From NCBI RefSeq assembly GCF_004364555.1, contig NZ_SOAM01000001.1:806001-870000 (forward strand): a DNA stretch of 64,000 bases, given 5' to 3'. A model generated the notes under the pieces. That model had not been told where the DNA came from. It worked only from the letters and a program-made list of their open reading frames with translations, and made no database searches. Made by a program: the position numbers and the translations under genes. This document shows, piece after piece, positions 16,287-26,244 of this stretch; position 1 is the first letter of the stretch, and each line of letters begins with the position of its first letter. This DNA comes from Amnibacterium kyonggiense. Its GTDB lineage: Bacteria > Actinomycetota > Actinomycetes > Actinomycetales > Microbacteriaceae.

Positions 16287-17258
16287 TCAGGGCGCTGAGA
16301 GGGGATCCGCGGCTCGCATCGCGACTTGCGGGAAGAGCGACACCGCCGTGGTTGCGACCGATTCTTGTGCTGTTCCTGACATGAATCCGGACGTGAACAC
16401 GCGGCGTGCACTGAGATCGACGACGGGGAGGTCGGTGCACGGCGCGCCGGTGTCACATCCATAGACCACATGGTCGGGCGTCGTGATCTCGAGGACTGGG
16501 CCGAGGGATCGGAAGGTCCCGGATACGGCTACGTCGTAGAAGAGCCCGGCCAGCGCTTCGCGGATCTCCGTCTTCGAGACTGCCATCGGGTTGGGGGCCC
16601 AATCGAGCTCGAGGGTGCTCTGCACCCGGCCCGCAAGAGTCGGGGCAAGGCCGCCCGCCTGCGCGACGATCAGCCGAATGTCGCGATGATTTCGGAAGAA
16701 GCCGGAGTAAATCATCTGATACACGGTGCGGGCGATATCGAACGTCACCTCGAGGAGGGGCGTGGGCAGCTCTGTCGGATTGTGCAGGTGAGGGTTGGCG
16801 TGGATGAAGACCGTGGCCCGCCGCTCGTTCAGTCTCCGCCAGACGTTGTTGAAGATGCTGTCGCCGAGATTGTGTCCGTCATAACTTGATCGCAGCGCGA
16901 AGTCGTCGGCGTGTAGCTCGTCCAGTGCCCGGTCGATCTCGTCGAGTGCCTCCGGTCCGTCCAGCATGGGCAAAGACGCGAGGAGCCCGAACCGCGCGGG
17001 ATTCGTAGTGGTGATCGCGGCGCCGAAGGAGTTGGACCGCATGACTTCTTCAGCGGTCCATGCATCGGTGTTGCTGAGGAGCTGAACGGGGGTGATTGCG
17101 GAATTTAGTTGTGCAAGCTCTTGTGCGGGGTCCCAATTTTGGGGAAATCCCTCACCCGAATTTTCGTCATGGAGGCGTCGGAGGTTAAGGTGCGCATCCT
17201 GATCGGTCGAGGGCACGGCGAAGTGAGCGTATAGATCCAGCGCGACTCCCGGGGGCAT
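16287..17258 (-). CDS. Amidohydrolase (ACMSD-like) with degenerate metal site
   Basis: 323 residues with the overall order of the ACMSD/amidohydrolase-2 family (DLYAHF, NSFGAAITTTNPARFGLLASLP, YDGHNLGD, VFIHANPH, RLIVAQAGG, VVYGCDTGAP). The usual metal ligands are partly lost: the first His of the DxHxH motif is Tyr10, and the His expected in the IxxAHxGG motif is Gln200. His12, His153 and the late Asp remain. It may therefore be a non-metal or inactive homologue, or use an altered site. It is cytosolic, substrate unknown. It lies downstream of the sugar operon with a 187-bp gap and may be separately expressed. Confidence 0.75.
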   Translation of the reverse strand: MPPGVALDLYAHFAVPSTDQDAHLNLRRLHDENSGEGFPQNWDPAQELAQLNSAITPVQLLSNTDAWTAEEVMRSNSFGAAITTTNPARFGLLASLPMLDGPEALDEIDRALDELHADDFALRSSYDGHNLGDSIFNNVWRRLNERRATVFIHANPHLHNPTELPTPLLEVTFDIARTVYQMIYSGFFRNHRDIRLIVAQAGGLAPTLAGRVQSTLELDWAPNPMAVSKTEIREALAGLFYDVAVSGTFRSLGPVLEITTPDHVVYGCDTGAPCTDLPVVDLSARRVFTSGFMSGTAQESVATTAVSLFPQVAMRAADPLSAP

Positions 17259-17444
17259 CTAAGGTGATTCCCTTTCGTGATATGCAAGCATTTCAGCTTG
17301 AGTCGTCGCCTTCGTTCCTGCGCGAAGCATGGAAATGGCTGTAAGGCGTCAATGGCGTACTGTCCGCGAGTTCACCGGCGCGCCTCGCGGGCAACCCGAT
17401 TTCAGGCTTAGGGGAAGGCTGAACGTGCCGGTCCCTTCGCCTCG

Positions 17445-19280
17445 TCACACGGGAGAGCGAGGTGTGAGCTCGACGACCTGGACGCCGTAGCCCACGCGGT
17501 CCAGCGTCCGCGGCTCCGTCGCTTCGGGGACCCGCAATACGGCCGGTCCCTTGTAAGAGCCCCAGTGGACGATGTGTGCCAGGTCACCTCGAGGAGTCGG
17601 CCGGATCGTTACCAAGGTCCGACTAACTCGCTTGCCGTCGACTTCGATCCGTGGTGCTGCGGGCAGCCGTACCTCGGAGGCTGAATTCGAGTGCAGTCGA
17701 CGCACGGTGTGACCGTCGGCGAGCACCTCGTCCAACTTCTCCTCGGGCACTGTGCACCCGGGCGGGACGAGCAGAGTCGCCTTTGCGCGCGGCGTGAATG
17801 GCGTCGCCGTGTCCCAGAGATCGAAGACCATGCCGGCCGCGGTGAGCGCGGTCAGTGTCTGCTCCCATGCCCGGTACGCGGCCGTTCCGCCTGCATCCGC
17901 CCAAGTGGTCTCCGGTACCCGTGACGTGCCCACCGACGCGTAAGCGGCAAAGGCATCAGGCCGATGCCAGGCGACGTGCACGGACGCGAGCGGCGGGCTG
18001 GAGAGTGCCTTGTGATCGCGCTCCGCGAGGTCGACCAGAGGATGGATCGCCGTGATGAACGGGGACGGGGTGCCAGCGACGGTGTAGGGCGCGTGTTCCC
18101 AGTTCTCCCGGTCTGCGAGCATGTAGAAGTTCGCGCCGGCGAAGCCGAGGGCGACGGCCGCTCCGGTCCAGACCTCTTGCTCGCGCGGGGTCGGCTCCGG
18201 ATAGTCGACGTGTTCGCCGGGCGAGCGCCAGATGCCGGACTGCAGCTCGGGGATCCAGGGGAGTGGTTCTCCCGCCGCGCGCGCGGTCGCCGCGGACCGG
18301 GCTAACCGGGCGATGTCTGCGGTGTCGAGTGGCGGGATGTAGTAGTGGTCCTCGCCGACGATGGCGCCGGTTCCGACGCGGATCCTTTGGTGGCTGACCG
18401 GGACGTCGTGCACTGGATGGGTGACGAGATTGACGGTGTAGAGGAGTGCTTCCCCGCCGAGGTCCTCGTGCATCCGACGGAGTGCGGCGAGGTAGTCGGC
18501 AGTCGCCTCGGTCTTGAACGTGATCCAGTCGTGCTGCCGTCCGGGCGGTGTGTGGGTGCCAGTCGGACGGCGCGGTGGCTCGACGGTCTCGAACGATTCC
18601 TGAGGACTGTCCCAGGCGCACGCGAGCGCGTCGAGGTCGTCGTCGTACCGATGACGGATCCAGTCGCGGAAGGCAGCGATGCTCGGCCAGCTGTAGTCGG
18701 TGCCGTACATCGAGTCCTGGAAGCAGCTGCTGGGTTCGTTATCGAGCTGCATCGCGATCACCGGCCCGTGGGGGTAGGCGTACGGGCGGATCGAGTCCCA
18801 GACCGCTGTGAACCACTTCCGGACCTCGGTGAGGTAGTCGGGATGTGCGTAGCTCGGCACCGGGTGGAGGAACGGCGGGTTGTAGCCGACGACGGGCTCG
18901 TCCTGGTCGTCGCGGGCAATGAGGTCTGTCCTTGTCAGAAGCCGGTCGGGGTATCCGCCACCGGGTTCCTCGGCGCAGATCCACGGGCCGGGCTTCAGTT
19001 GGACCGGCAGGTCGGCTTCGGCGCAGAGCTGCAGAAACGCGCGCACGTTCAGCCGCGGATCGCTCGCCCCGTCGAAGTCGTATCTGCCGGGTGCGATCTC
19101 GTGACGCCGCCAGGAGAGGTAGGTGCTGACCAGGGTGATCCCGTTTCGGGCCGCTGCTCGGAGGGCCGGCTCCCAGGTGTGCGGATCCATACGCCAGAAC
19201 TGGATCTCCCCGGCGATGAGCGGGACCGCACGGTCGCCGCAGCGCAGGAGCCCGTCCTGAACGACCACGCGGTCGGTCAT
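17445..19280 (-). CDS. Glycoside hydrolase family 35-type beta-galactosidase
   Basis: 611 residues. GEIQFWRM near the start, [30 protein letters not shown] and AMQLDNEPS (acid/base Glu182) match GH35, with the likely nucleophile Glu345 in [10 protein letters not shown]. There is no signal peptide, so it acts on imported oligosaccharides. ATG at 19280 overlaps the permease stop codon (ATGA), showing coupling. As the last gene of the GH3/ABC operon it probably removes terminal beta-galactosyl or related residues; exact linkage cannot be told from sequence. Confidence 0.85.
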   Translation of the reverse strand: MTDRVVVQDGLLRCGDRAVPLIAGEIQFWRMDPHTWEPALRAAARNGITLVSTYLSWRRHEIAPGRYDFDGASDPRLNVRAFLQLCAEADLPVQLKPGPWICAEEPGGGYPDRLLTRTDLIARDDQDEPVVGYNPPFLHPVPSYAHPDYLTEVRKWFTAVWDSIRPYAYPHGPVIAMQLDNEPSSCFQDSMYGTDYSWPSIAAFRDWIRHRYDDDLDALACAWDSPQESFETVEPPRRPTGTHTPPGRQHDWITFKTEATADYLAALRRMHEDLGGEALLYTVNLVTHPVHDVPVSHQRIRVGTGAIVGEDHYYIPPLDTADIARLARSAATARAAGEPLPWIPELQSGIWRSPGEHVDYPEPTPREQEVWTGAAVALGFAGANFYMLADRENWEHAPYTVAGTPSPFITAIHPLVDLAERDHKALSSPPLASVHVAWHRPDAFAAYASVGTSRVPETTWADAGGTAAYRAWEQTLTALTAAGMVFDLWDTATPFTPRAKATLLVPPGCTVPEEKLDEVLADGHTVRRLHSNSASEVRLPAAPRIEVDGKRVSRTLVTIRPTPRGDLAHIVHWGSYKGPAVLRVPEATEPRTLDRVGYGVQVVELTPRSPV

Positions 19281-20134
19281 CCCTTCACCCCACCGGCGGC
19301 GTTCCCGGCGACGAGCCACTTCTGGATGAGGGAGAACAGCACGATTGAGGGGATCGCAACGAGGATCGACATGGCGGCGAGCTGGTTCCACGAGACCTCG
19401 TAGGCGCTGGAGAGCTGCGAGAGGCCGACCGGGAGCGTGCGGTGCTCATCGGTGTTGGTGAAGGTGAGGGCGAAGGTGAACTCCTCCCACGCGCCGATGA
19501 AGATGAAGATCCCGGCCGCGACGACACCGGGTCGTGCAGCGGGTAGCGCGGCGCTCCACATGGCGCGGAAGTGCCCACACCCGTCGATGCGCGCGGCTTC
19601 GTCGATCTCCTTCGGAACCTGGTCAAACGCCGTCTTCATCAGCCAGGCCCCGAGCGGGGCGGATGACGACACCTGCGCGAGGATCAGCGCCCAGGGGCTG
19701 TCAATCAGTCCGAGCTGCGAGACGAGCCCGAACAGCGGGATGATCAGCAGCACCGAGGGGAACATCTGCGTGGCGAGCAAGCCGACGAGCACGACGCTCC
19801 GACCCCGGAAGGTGAATCGGGACAGCGCGTAGCCGGCCATCACCCCGACGAGGAGTCCGATGGCGACGGTGCTGGTGCTCACGAGTACGGAGTTGCCGAG
19901 CCAGGCGAAGAAGTTGCCGCGTCCGACGACGTAGGCGAAGTTGTCGACGGTGGGGTGCGCCGGCAGCAGGCTCGTCGAGTCGTACAACTCCTGCCGGGTC
20001 TTGAACGCGTCGGCGACGATGCTGAGCATCGGCGCGAGCGCGAACGCGGCGAGTGCAGCCGCGCCGATCCAGAGCAGTGACCGGGCCGGCCGGATGCGGC
20101 GTCGTCGCCGGTGGGGGAGGGCGATGGTGGTCAT
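19277..20134 (-). CDS. Carbohydrate ABC transporter permease, MalG-type
   Basis: 285 residues with six membrane segments and the cytoplasmic EAA loop ([27 protein letters not shown]) that contacts the ATPase. The C-terminus [14 protein letters not shown] is characteristic of MalG-type subunits. It pairs with the adjacent MalF-type subunit. ATG at 20134 overlaps the preceding stop as ATGA, and its own stop overlaps the GH35 start. No ATPase is encoded in the cluster, so a shared MsiK-type ATPase elsewhere is likely (known for actinobacteria; inference here). Confidence 0.93.
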   Translation of the reverse strand: MTTIALPHRRRRRIRPARSLLWIGAAALAAFALAPMLSIVADAFKTRQELYDSTSLLPAHPTVDNFAYVVGRGNFFAWLGNSVLVSTSTVAIGLLVGVMAGYALSRFTFRGRSVVLVGLLATQMFPSVLLIIPLFGLVSQLGLIDSPWALILAQVSSSAPLGAWLMKTAFDQVPKEIDEAARIDGCGHFRAMWSAALPAARPGVVAAGIFIFIGAWEEFTFALTFTNTDEHRTLPVGLSQLSSAYEVSWNQLAAMSILVAIPSIVLFSLIQKWLVAGNAAGGVKG

Positions 20135-21072
20135 GAGAGGGCCTCTCTGCCGAAGGCACGGATGTAGAGCGCAGAAGCGATGCCGACGATCGCGAACAGG
20201 ATCATGGACAACGCGGACGCGTAGCCGAAGTCGAAGCTCTGGAACGCGGCCTTGTAGACGAAGGTCGTGAGGATGTCGGTCGCACCGCCCGGGCCGCCGC
20301 CGGTCATGACGTAGATCGAGCTGAAGTTGTTGAACGTCCAGATCAGGGCGATCAGCGTGCTCGTCAGCAGCACGGGCTTCAGCAGCGGAAGAGTGATGCT
20401 GCGGAAGGACCGCGCCCAGGTCGCGCCGTCGACGCCCGCCGCTTCGTAAAGGTCCGGCGGGATGGAGGCCATCCCGGACAGCAGCAGGACCATGATGAAG
20501 GGGAAGCCTCGCCAGACGTTCGCGACCACGACCGACAGCAGTGCGGTGCTCGGGTTGGAGAGCCAGGCCTGCTGAAGGGTGGGCAGGCCGGCTGCTCCGA
20601 GGATCTCGTTGATGAGGCCGTAGTCGGGTTGGTAGAGCAGCTTCCACGCGAGCGCACCGACGACGACGGGAGTCGCCCAGGGCAGGACGAAGACCGCTCG
20701 GAGGATTCGAGCGCCGGCAAGCTGCTGCAGCAGGAGCGCCGCGGCCATCGCGACGATGAACTGGAGCAGCACCGACCCGATGGTCCAGATCGCGCTGTTG
20801 CCGAGCACGCTCCAGACCGCGTCGTCAGCGAAGGCATCGAGGTAGTTCTGGACTCCAGCGAACGTCCAACCGGCGTGTCGAGTCGGGCGGATATCGAACA
20901 GGCTCTGCGCGGCGACGATCGCGATGGGGTAGGCGATGAAGACCGCGACGGCGACGAGCGCTGGCGCGAGGAACGCCCACGGCCCCAGCCGTCGCTGCCA
21001 GCCCGGCCGGCGACGGCCTCGTGGGCCGGACTGTGCAGTCCGGCCCACGAGGAGGGATGACGCGTGCGTCAC
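20131..21072 (-). CDS. Carbohydrate ABC transporter permease, MalF/UgpA-type
   Basis: 313 residues. [21 protein letters not shown] opens TM1, and the EAA loop is [30 protein letters not shown] at 21072 overlaps the binding-protein stop as GTGA and has AAGGCG upstream. No later start codon exists before TM1, so I keep it although a perfect 16-bp hairpin falls inside the first codons. It forms the import channel with the MalG-type partner. Confidence 0.9.
   Translation of the reverse strand: MTHASSLLVGRTAQSGPRGRRRPGWQRRLGPWAFLAPALVAVAVFIAYPIAIVAAQSLFDIRPTRHAGWTFAGVQNYLDAFADDAVWSVLGNSAIWTIGSVLLQFIVAMAAALLLQQLAGARILRAVFVLPWATPVVVGALAWKLLYQPDYGLINEILGAAGLPTLQQAWLSNPSTALLSVVVANVWRGFPFIMVLLLSGMASIPPDLYEAAGVDGATWARSFRSITLPLLKPVLLTSTLIALIWTFNNFSSIYVMTGGGPGGATDILTTFVYKAAFQSFDFGYASALSMILFAIVGIASALYIRAFGREALS
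21017..21052. repeat. Perfect 16-bp inverted repeat inside permease 5' end
   Basis: Left arm 21017-21032 (CCTCGTGGGCCGGACT), loop GTGC, right arm 21037-21052 fully complementary. It lies just after the binding-protein gene, where such hairpins usually stabilise the upstream mRNA or lower expression of the permeases. Confidence 0.9.
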
Positions 21073-22316
21073 TTGAGCGCCTTGTTCGACGCCGCGACCG
21101 CGTCGTCGAGGGCCCGCTGAGGCGTCTTGGAACCGGACAGCGCCGACTGCACCGCCGCGCCGAGGGCGGTGTCGATGTCCCCGGCGGCCGCGACGGTCGG
21201 TCGGGTCTTGGCCTGCTGCAGGACGGTCGAGAACGTCGCGATCGAGGAGTCGTCCTTGAAGGCGGGGTCCGAGTAGAGCGAGGTCTTCACGGGCAGGTAG
21301 CCGAGGGCGGAGGCCCAGGTCTTCTGCGTGGAGTCCTGCATCAGCCACTTCACGAAGGTCTTCGCAGCGTCCGCGTGCTTCGAGTTCTTTAGCACGACGA
21401 GGTCGAGTCCTCCGAGCACGGTCGCGGCCTGCTCACCCTCCGGCAAAGGCGCGACTGCCCACTTGCCGTCAATGCCCGCGGACTTCAACGACGGCAGCAT
21501 CCAGGGGCCGGAGGTGAGCATCGCGAGCTTGCCCGAGATGAACGGCCCCTTCAGGTCGTCCTCGGTCGCAGCGGCCATGCCCTTCGGCATCGCCGTCTTC
21601 TGCAGGTCTGCCCAGAGCGTGAGTGCCTTCACCGCCGCGGGGGAGTCGAACACGGCCTTCGTCTGGTCACTGTTCACCACCTCCGCGCCGGACTGCCACA
21701 ACCACGGGTAAAACTCGAAGCCGCCCCAGCCGCCGAACAGGCCGACGCCGTGGACGTCACCCTTAGTCAGGGTCTTTGCGTCGGCTTCGAACTCGTCCCA
21801 GGTCGCTGGCGGCGCGTCGATGCCGGCCGCCTTGAACAGGTCGGTGCGGTAGTAGAGCGCGAGGGCGGACACGTCGACGGGGACGCCGTAGAGCTGGCCG
21901 TCCTTGGTGACGGACTTGAGGCTCGCCGGGAAGTAGTCCTTCGCGCTGCCGCCGGCGTCACCGAGTGGCTGCACCCAGCCGGCCGCGATGAACTGCGAAG
22001 CGCGGGGCGGCTCCACCCGAGCGATGTCGGGACCCTGCCCGGCAGCGATCTGCGTCGTCAGTTTGTCGTAGTAGCTCGCATCGTTGTCCCGGATCAGCTT
22101 GACGGTGATGTTCGGGTGCTGCTTTTCGAATTCGGCCAACTGCTTGGTGAACTGCGCGGTCTCCGCGTCGCTGAACTGCTCCTGGAAGGTGATGGTCGCT
22201 TTGTCGTCACCGGTCGTTCCGGAGCCGCCGGAGCAGCCGGTCAAGGCGATCACGGTCGCTGCGGTGCTGACGAGCGCCGCGGCGATGCGGGTTCGAGTTC
22301 GGATTCGGGGGTGCAT
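21069..22316 (-). CDS. Sugar ABC transporter substrate-binding lipoprotein
   Basis: 415 residues. A lipoprotein signal peptide ends in the lipobox LTGCSG, so the mature protein is anchored outside the membrane. The rest is a family 1 extracellular solute-binding protein (FEKQHPNITVKLIRDNDASYYDKL, AAGQGPDIARVEP, GPWMLPSLKSAGIDGKWAVAPLP). ATG at 22316 with GAGAGGCG upstream. It delivers oligosaccharides to the two permeases downstream; its place after a GH3 enzyme suggests beta-glucosides. Confidence 0.93.
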   Translation of the reverse strand: MHPRIRTRTRIAAALVSTAATVIALTGCSGGSGTTGDDKATITFQEQFSDAETAQFTKQLAEFEKQHPNITVKLIRDNDASYYDKLTTQIAAGQGPDIARVEPPRASQFIAAGWVQPLGDAGGSAKDYFPASLKSVTKDGQLYGVPVDVSALALYYRTDLFKAAGIDAPPATWDEFEADAKTLTKGDVHGVGLFGGWGGFEFYPWLWQSGAEVVNSDQTKAVFDSPAAVKALTLWADLQKTAMPKGMAAATEDDLKGPFISGKLAMLTSGPWMLPSLKSAGIDGKWAVAPLPEGEQAATVLGGLDLVVLKNSKHADAAKTFVKWLMQDSTQKTWASALGYLPVKTSLYSDPAFKDDSSIATFSTVLQQAKTRPTVAAAGDIDTALGAAVQSALSGSKTPQRALDDAVAASNKALK

Positions 22317-22348
22317 GGCACGCCTCTCTGCAGTGCGAATGGTTGGGG

Positions 22349-24799
22349 TCAGGACGTTTGAAGGGGCGGCACGACCACGCTGCGACGGAGGTCGCGGCTG
22401 TCGTGCCCGGCGTGCAATCGATACAGCGTTTTCGGGAGCGCCCAGGTCGCGCCGGCGGGATCCCAGATCTCGAAGGCGCGGCGCTCGATCTCGATCTCGA
22501 CGACGCCGGTCTCCCCGGGGGGCACCGCGAGGCCAGCGAAGCCCGCCAGCCATCGCGCCGGCCGCTCGATCGTCGACTCGGGGGCCTCGAGGTAGAGCTG
22601 CACGGTCTCTCTCGCGGTGCGCGAGCCGATGTTCGTGACGGTCACCCGGGCTGTGCATCCGGTGATGTCGCCGGATATGACGAGCTCGTCATATCGCCAT
22701 GCGCCGTAGCCGAGGCCGAATCCGAACGGCCTTGCCGGCGTGCGGCCGTCGCGATCCCACTGGCGATAACCGACATGCAGGCCCTCGATGTAGTCGATCG
22801 TGCCGTGCTTCGGGACGACGTCCCGGACGGGGACGTCCTCTTCGGACGCAGGAAGGGTCCAAGGGAGTCGGCCGCTCGGCTCCGTCTCGCCGAGCAGCGC
22901 TGCGGCAAGGCCTGTGCCCGCCTCCTGCCCCGGCAGCCACCACCACAGAACTGCGGCGACCTCGTCGAGCCACGGGAGCACGACCGGAGCGCCCGCATTC
23001 ACGACGACGACGGTGTTCGGATTCACCGCAGCGACGCGGCGCACGAGATCGTCTTGGAATCCGGGCAAGCCAAGGCTCGTGCGGTCCCATCCCTCCGACT
23101 CGGACTCCTCGTTCGTGCCGACGACGACGATCGCGACCTCGGCATCCGCGGCAGCGTCGAGTGCGTCTTGCAACTCGCTGGAAGTCGCGACCGAGTCGCA
23201 ATCGTGGCGGAGCACGAAGCGGACGAACCGGCCGTAGGCACCCGCATCGACGACCTGCTGGACAGCCGCGATCCGCACCACCCGGTCCTCGGCCTGCTCG
23301 AAGCGCCGTACCGGGCCGTCGGGATTGTTCGCCGACGAGTCGAGGATCACGTCGTGATCCGCCTCACGAGTCGACTCCGACACAACCTCGCCGTCGAACC
23401 GGATCACGTGGGAACCACTCACACCGACCTCGACCACGTGGGCACCGGCAGCCAGGTGCACGTTCGCGCGGATCCGCGCGCGCACGGCCCCGTCCGGGGC
23501 GTCGCGGTTCCACGTCTCGTCAGCGGCGACGACCCGAGAGGGCTCGATCTCTCGGCCGTCGACATCGAAGAAGGTGAGCAGGTAGCCCGGTTCGCCGGAC
23601 GGTGTCGTGACCAGGTGGGGATCGATCGGATGCGCGTGCCGACGGCTCGGCGATCCGCGATGCAGCGTGATCTCCGCCCGCGGCAGTGCGTCGCGCAGTG
23701 CGTCGATCGGAGAGGACTGCAGCACGGCGGTCACCGATGCGCTCCCACCCCCTTGCACGAAGGGTTCGACTGCATTCGGGCCGATCACGGCGACCCGGCG
23801 AACGTCTCGTCCGAGGGGCAGGACGCCCTCGTTCCGGAGCACCACGCTCGATGCGGCGACAACGCGCCGCAGTAACGTGCGCGTCGAAGTGGAGTCCGGC
23901 TCGGTCCAACCCGTCGCCGGCGCCTCGTGGCCGGTCACAGCGCCGACGCGGCGTCCGAGCCGGACGACGCGATCCACCTTGTCCTTGACGATGGCAGCGG
24001 GCACCGATCCGGCTTCCACTGCCTCCTCGAGCGCCGCGCCCCACGGGCCACCCGGGCCAGGCATGACGAGATCGAGGCCGCCCACCGCGCTCGGGACTGT
24101 CGACTTCGTCGCCAACCAGTCGCTGATCACCACACCGTCGAACCCCCACTCGGCCTTGAGCAGCGAGGTGAGCAGACGGCCGTGCTCGGTCGCGGGCGCG
24201 GCCTCCACCCCGTCGTCGACACCGTTGTAGGCCGCCATGACGGTCCAGACGCCTGCTTCGACTGCCCGCTGGAACGGGGCGAGGTAGACCTCCCGCATGG
24301 CACGCTCGTCCATGCGAGCGAGGTACGTCGTCCGATCCGTCTCAGATTCGTTGCCGAGGAAGTGCTTCACGCACATCGCGACGCCTAACGACTGCGTCGC
24401 CGTGATCATCGAAGTCGCAAGGACACCGGTGAGCAGCGGGTCCTCGGAGAACATCTCGAAGTGACGTCCACCGAAGGGAGTGCGCTGCAGGTTCACGACC
24501 GGTGCGAGGACGATGTCGACGTCCTTGCGGCGCGCCTCCCGCCCGAGGAGGAGGCCGAGCTCGCCGAGCAACTTCCGGTCCCAGGTCGCAGCCAGAGCGG
24601 ACGGCGACGGCAGCTGAGCGGACGGACGGTCGTCTTCGTCCACCCCCCGAACGCCGATCGGGCCGTCGGACAGGACCATCGGCCTCAAGCCGGCTGCCGG
24701 CAACGCGGCCGTGGTCCACGAGGTGACGCCGGTCAGGAGCGCGATCTCCGCCGGAGCGATGAGGGGCGCCGACGCGGCGCGCGCCACTTGCAGCGTCAT
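22349..24799 (-). CDS. Glycoside hydrolase family 3 beta-glucosidase with PA14-like insert
   Basis: 816 residues from the ATG at 24799 (GGAG four bases upstream); an alternative GTG at 24850 would add 17 residues. The N-terminal barrel has LSDGPIGVRG, GGRHFEMFSEDP, CVKHFLGNESETDR and nucleophile Asp in VVISDWLATKS. The second domain includes VVVGTNEESESEGWDR. Between them lies a PA14-like insert (GYLLTFFDVDGREIEPSR) as in many bacterial beta-glucosidases. FnIII-like C-terminus (VTVTNIGSRTARETVQLYL). No signal peptide, so it acts on imported sugars. First gene of the operon, downstream of operator motifs. Confidence 0.93.
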   Translation of the reverse strand: MTLQVARAASAPLIAPAEIALLTGVTSWTTAALPAAGLRPMVLSDGPIGVRGVDEDDRPSAQLPSPSALAATWDRKLLGELGLLLGREARRKDVDIVLAPVVNLQRTPFGGRHFEMFSEDPLLTGVLATSMITATQSLGVAMCVKHFLGNESETDRTTYLARMDERAMREVYLAPFQRAVEAGVWTVMAAYNGVDDGVEAAPATEHGRLLTSLLKAEWGFDGVVISDWLATKSTVPSAVGGLDLVMPGPGGPWGAALEEAVEAGSVPAAIVKDKVDRVVRLGRRVGAVTGHEAPATGWTEPDSTSTRTLLRRVVAASSVVLRNEGVLPLGRDVRRVAVIGPNAVEPFVQGGGSASVTAVLQSSPIDALRDALPRAEITLHRGSPSRRHAHPIDPHLVTTPSGEPGYLLTFFDVDGREIEPSRVVAADETWNRDAPDGAVRARIRANVHLAAGAHVVEVGVSGSHVIRFDGEVVSESTREADHDVILDSSANNPDGPVRRFEQAEDRVVRIAAVQQVVDAGAYGRFVRFVLRHDCDSVATSSELQDALDAAADAEVAIVVVGTNEESESEGWDRTSLGLPGFQDDLVRRVAAVNPNTVVVVNAGAPVVLPWLDEVAAVLWWWLPGQEAGTGLAAALLGETEPSGRLPWTLPASEEDVPVRDVVPKHGTIDYIEGLHVGYRQWDRDGRTPARPFGFGLGYGAWRYDELVISGDITGCTARVTVTNIGSRTARETVQLYLEAPESTIERPARWLAGFAGLAVPPGETGVVEIEIERRAFEIWDPAGATWALPKTLYRLHAGHDSRDLRRSVVVPPLQTS

Positions 24800-24868
24800 T
24801 GGGCTCCGAACCGCGGGGACCCCCGCACACTCTGCGACCCTCGTGGTCACGACGAGGAACGTAGATTA

Positions 24869-24967
24869 CTGACTGAGCACTCCGCAAGTGTTTCCGACCA
24901 CGGTTCGCATACCAGCTCGGGCGGCCCCGGAAAGGTGCTTCCTGGCGGTCACTGACTGGTCATACAG
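24869..24967. promoter_or_regulatory. Operator motifs between GH3 operon and TetR
   Basis: CTGACTGAGCACTCCG (24869-24884) matches 13 of 16 bases of the palindrome CTGAGTAAGCACTCAG found before the GH30 gene at 26192. A weaker copy, CTGACTGGTCATACAG, lies at 24952-24967 next to the TetR start. These probably bind the TetR encoded here. Confidence 0.6.
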
Positions 24968-24991
24968 TTGAACTCCCTCAAGGAAGTGCAG

Positions 24992-25633
24992 GTGGAACCG
25001 GTGCACGATGCTGAGCAGCTGCCCGTCGGGGCGCGCGTCCGCCGACCCCGCCCTGGTACCGCAGAACGCCGACGTCGCGTGCTCGACTCAGCGACCGAGA
25101 TCTTTGCGACCAAGGGCTACACGAACGGCTCGCTGCTCGAGATCGCGGAGCACGCCGGAATCAGCCAGGCCGGGGTCGTGCACCACTTCGGTTCGAAGGA
25201 CCAACTGCTCGTCGCAATGCTTGAGTATCGCGACGACGCGGACGTTGCTGAGCTCGAGGGGAGTCACATCCCGGACGGGGCGGCGCTGTTCGACCACCTC
25301 GTGCACACCGTCGAGCTGAACACTCAGCGGCGCGGGATCGTGCAGTTGTACGCCGTCCTCTCGGCCGACTCGGTCACTGAGGGGCACCCCGCGCAGCAGT
25401 ACTTCCGAGGACGTTTCGTGGGTCTGCGAGAGATGGTCGCGTCGGCCCTGCGCGACGTCGTTCCCGATGCGGATGCGCACGCCGTGGACACCGCAGCCTC
25501 GGCCATCATTGGCGTCATGGATGGCCTGCAGGTGCAGTGGCTCCTCGATGAGAGGTCGGTGGACATGCCGGTTGCCGTCCGCATGGTGATCGACGCGGTG
25601 ATCCAGGGGCTCCGAACCGCCGCTGCGTCCTGA
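24992..25633 (+). CDS. TetR/AcrR regulator of the beta-glycoside cluster
   Basis: About 213 residues. HTH: RRRRVLDSATEIFATKGYTN, then GSLLEIAEHAGISQAGVVHHF; ligand domain with ADSVTEGHPAQQYFRGRF and TAASAIIGVMDGLQVQWLLD, which is characteristic of actinobacterial TetRs linked to glycosidase genes. GTG at 24992 has AAGGAAG at good spacing; a TTG at 24968 would lie on the operator. Divergent from the GH3 operon and upstream of GH30, it probably represses both. Confidence 0.88.
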   Translation: MEPVHDAEQLPVGARVRRPRPGTAERRRRVLDSATEIFATKGYTNGSLLEIAEHAGISQAGVVHHFGSKDQLLVAMLEYRDDADVAELEGSHIPDGAALFDHLVHTVELNTQRRGIVQLYAVLSADSVTEGHPAQQYFRGRFVGLREMVASALRDVVPDADAHAVDTAASAIIGVMDGLQVQWLLDERSVDMPVAVRMVIDAVIQGLRTAAAS

Positions 25634-26191
25634 CGAAGGGAGTGCGACGTTCGACCGTGCTCTGACCCCAGTCGCGCGGGCGGCGTGCATGGCCGACGGC
25701 GGCAGGGTCGGTCCGCCCTGCGCAATGCTCGCCTCCATGCGGGTGTCGCTCGGGCGGGAATTCGGTCCTCCTGTGCTGAGTGCTCGGAGCAGGCGTCTGC
25801 GACCGGTCATCGGTCGCTGGCGCATTCGGGCCTGACCGAGCCGGCTGCGGAGCGCGTCGCTCGTGCGAAGCGATGTGCGAGCCGAGTGCTGCCCGCTGCC
25901 TCTGGTCGCCGCGCGTCCGCGGCCGGGTCGGCCCGCAGGCCGTGATTCGCGCTGAGTCCTGGCCGATTCCCCTGGGAAGAACCGACCGCGTCCTCGCGGT
26001 GCGGCTACCCCGGGCGACGTGGTGCACGACAGCGCTGGTCCCGCGGACAGGGGCGCGCTCTCGCGCCCGACGGGCGGACCTCGCCTTCGTCCCTCAGCGG
26101 CCGAGCTCGGCCTGGCGCTGACGACCAGGTAGGGCCCGAACACGCGAGGACCAAGGTCTTGCGCGGTTCGGATGCTTAGGCGATTGTAATG
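25634..26191. other. Non-coding stretch
   Basis: About 560 bp with only overlapping random frames. I see no conserved protein, RNA gene or repeat until the operator at 26192. It may hold decayed DNA or a long leader. Confidence 0.5.
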
Positions 26192-26207
26192 CTGAGTAAG
26201 CACTCAG
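26192..26207. promoter_or_regulatory. Palindromic operator upstream of GH30 fusion gene
   Basis: CTGAGT-AAGC-ACTCAG is a perfect inverted repeat 37 bp before the GTG start of the secreted GH30 enzyme. It matches the motif between GH3 and the TetR gene, linking the secreted enzyme to the same regulon. Confidence 0.7.
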
Positions 26208-26244
26208 TAAGCAAATCACAGCGGGTTCCGCTGAGGGGAGAACA

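Noticed and set aside
22343-23875. Long plus-strand frame within the GH3 gene
   Set aside because: Antisense to a complete, motif-rich GH3 enzyme; no domain in the shadow.
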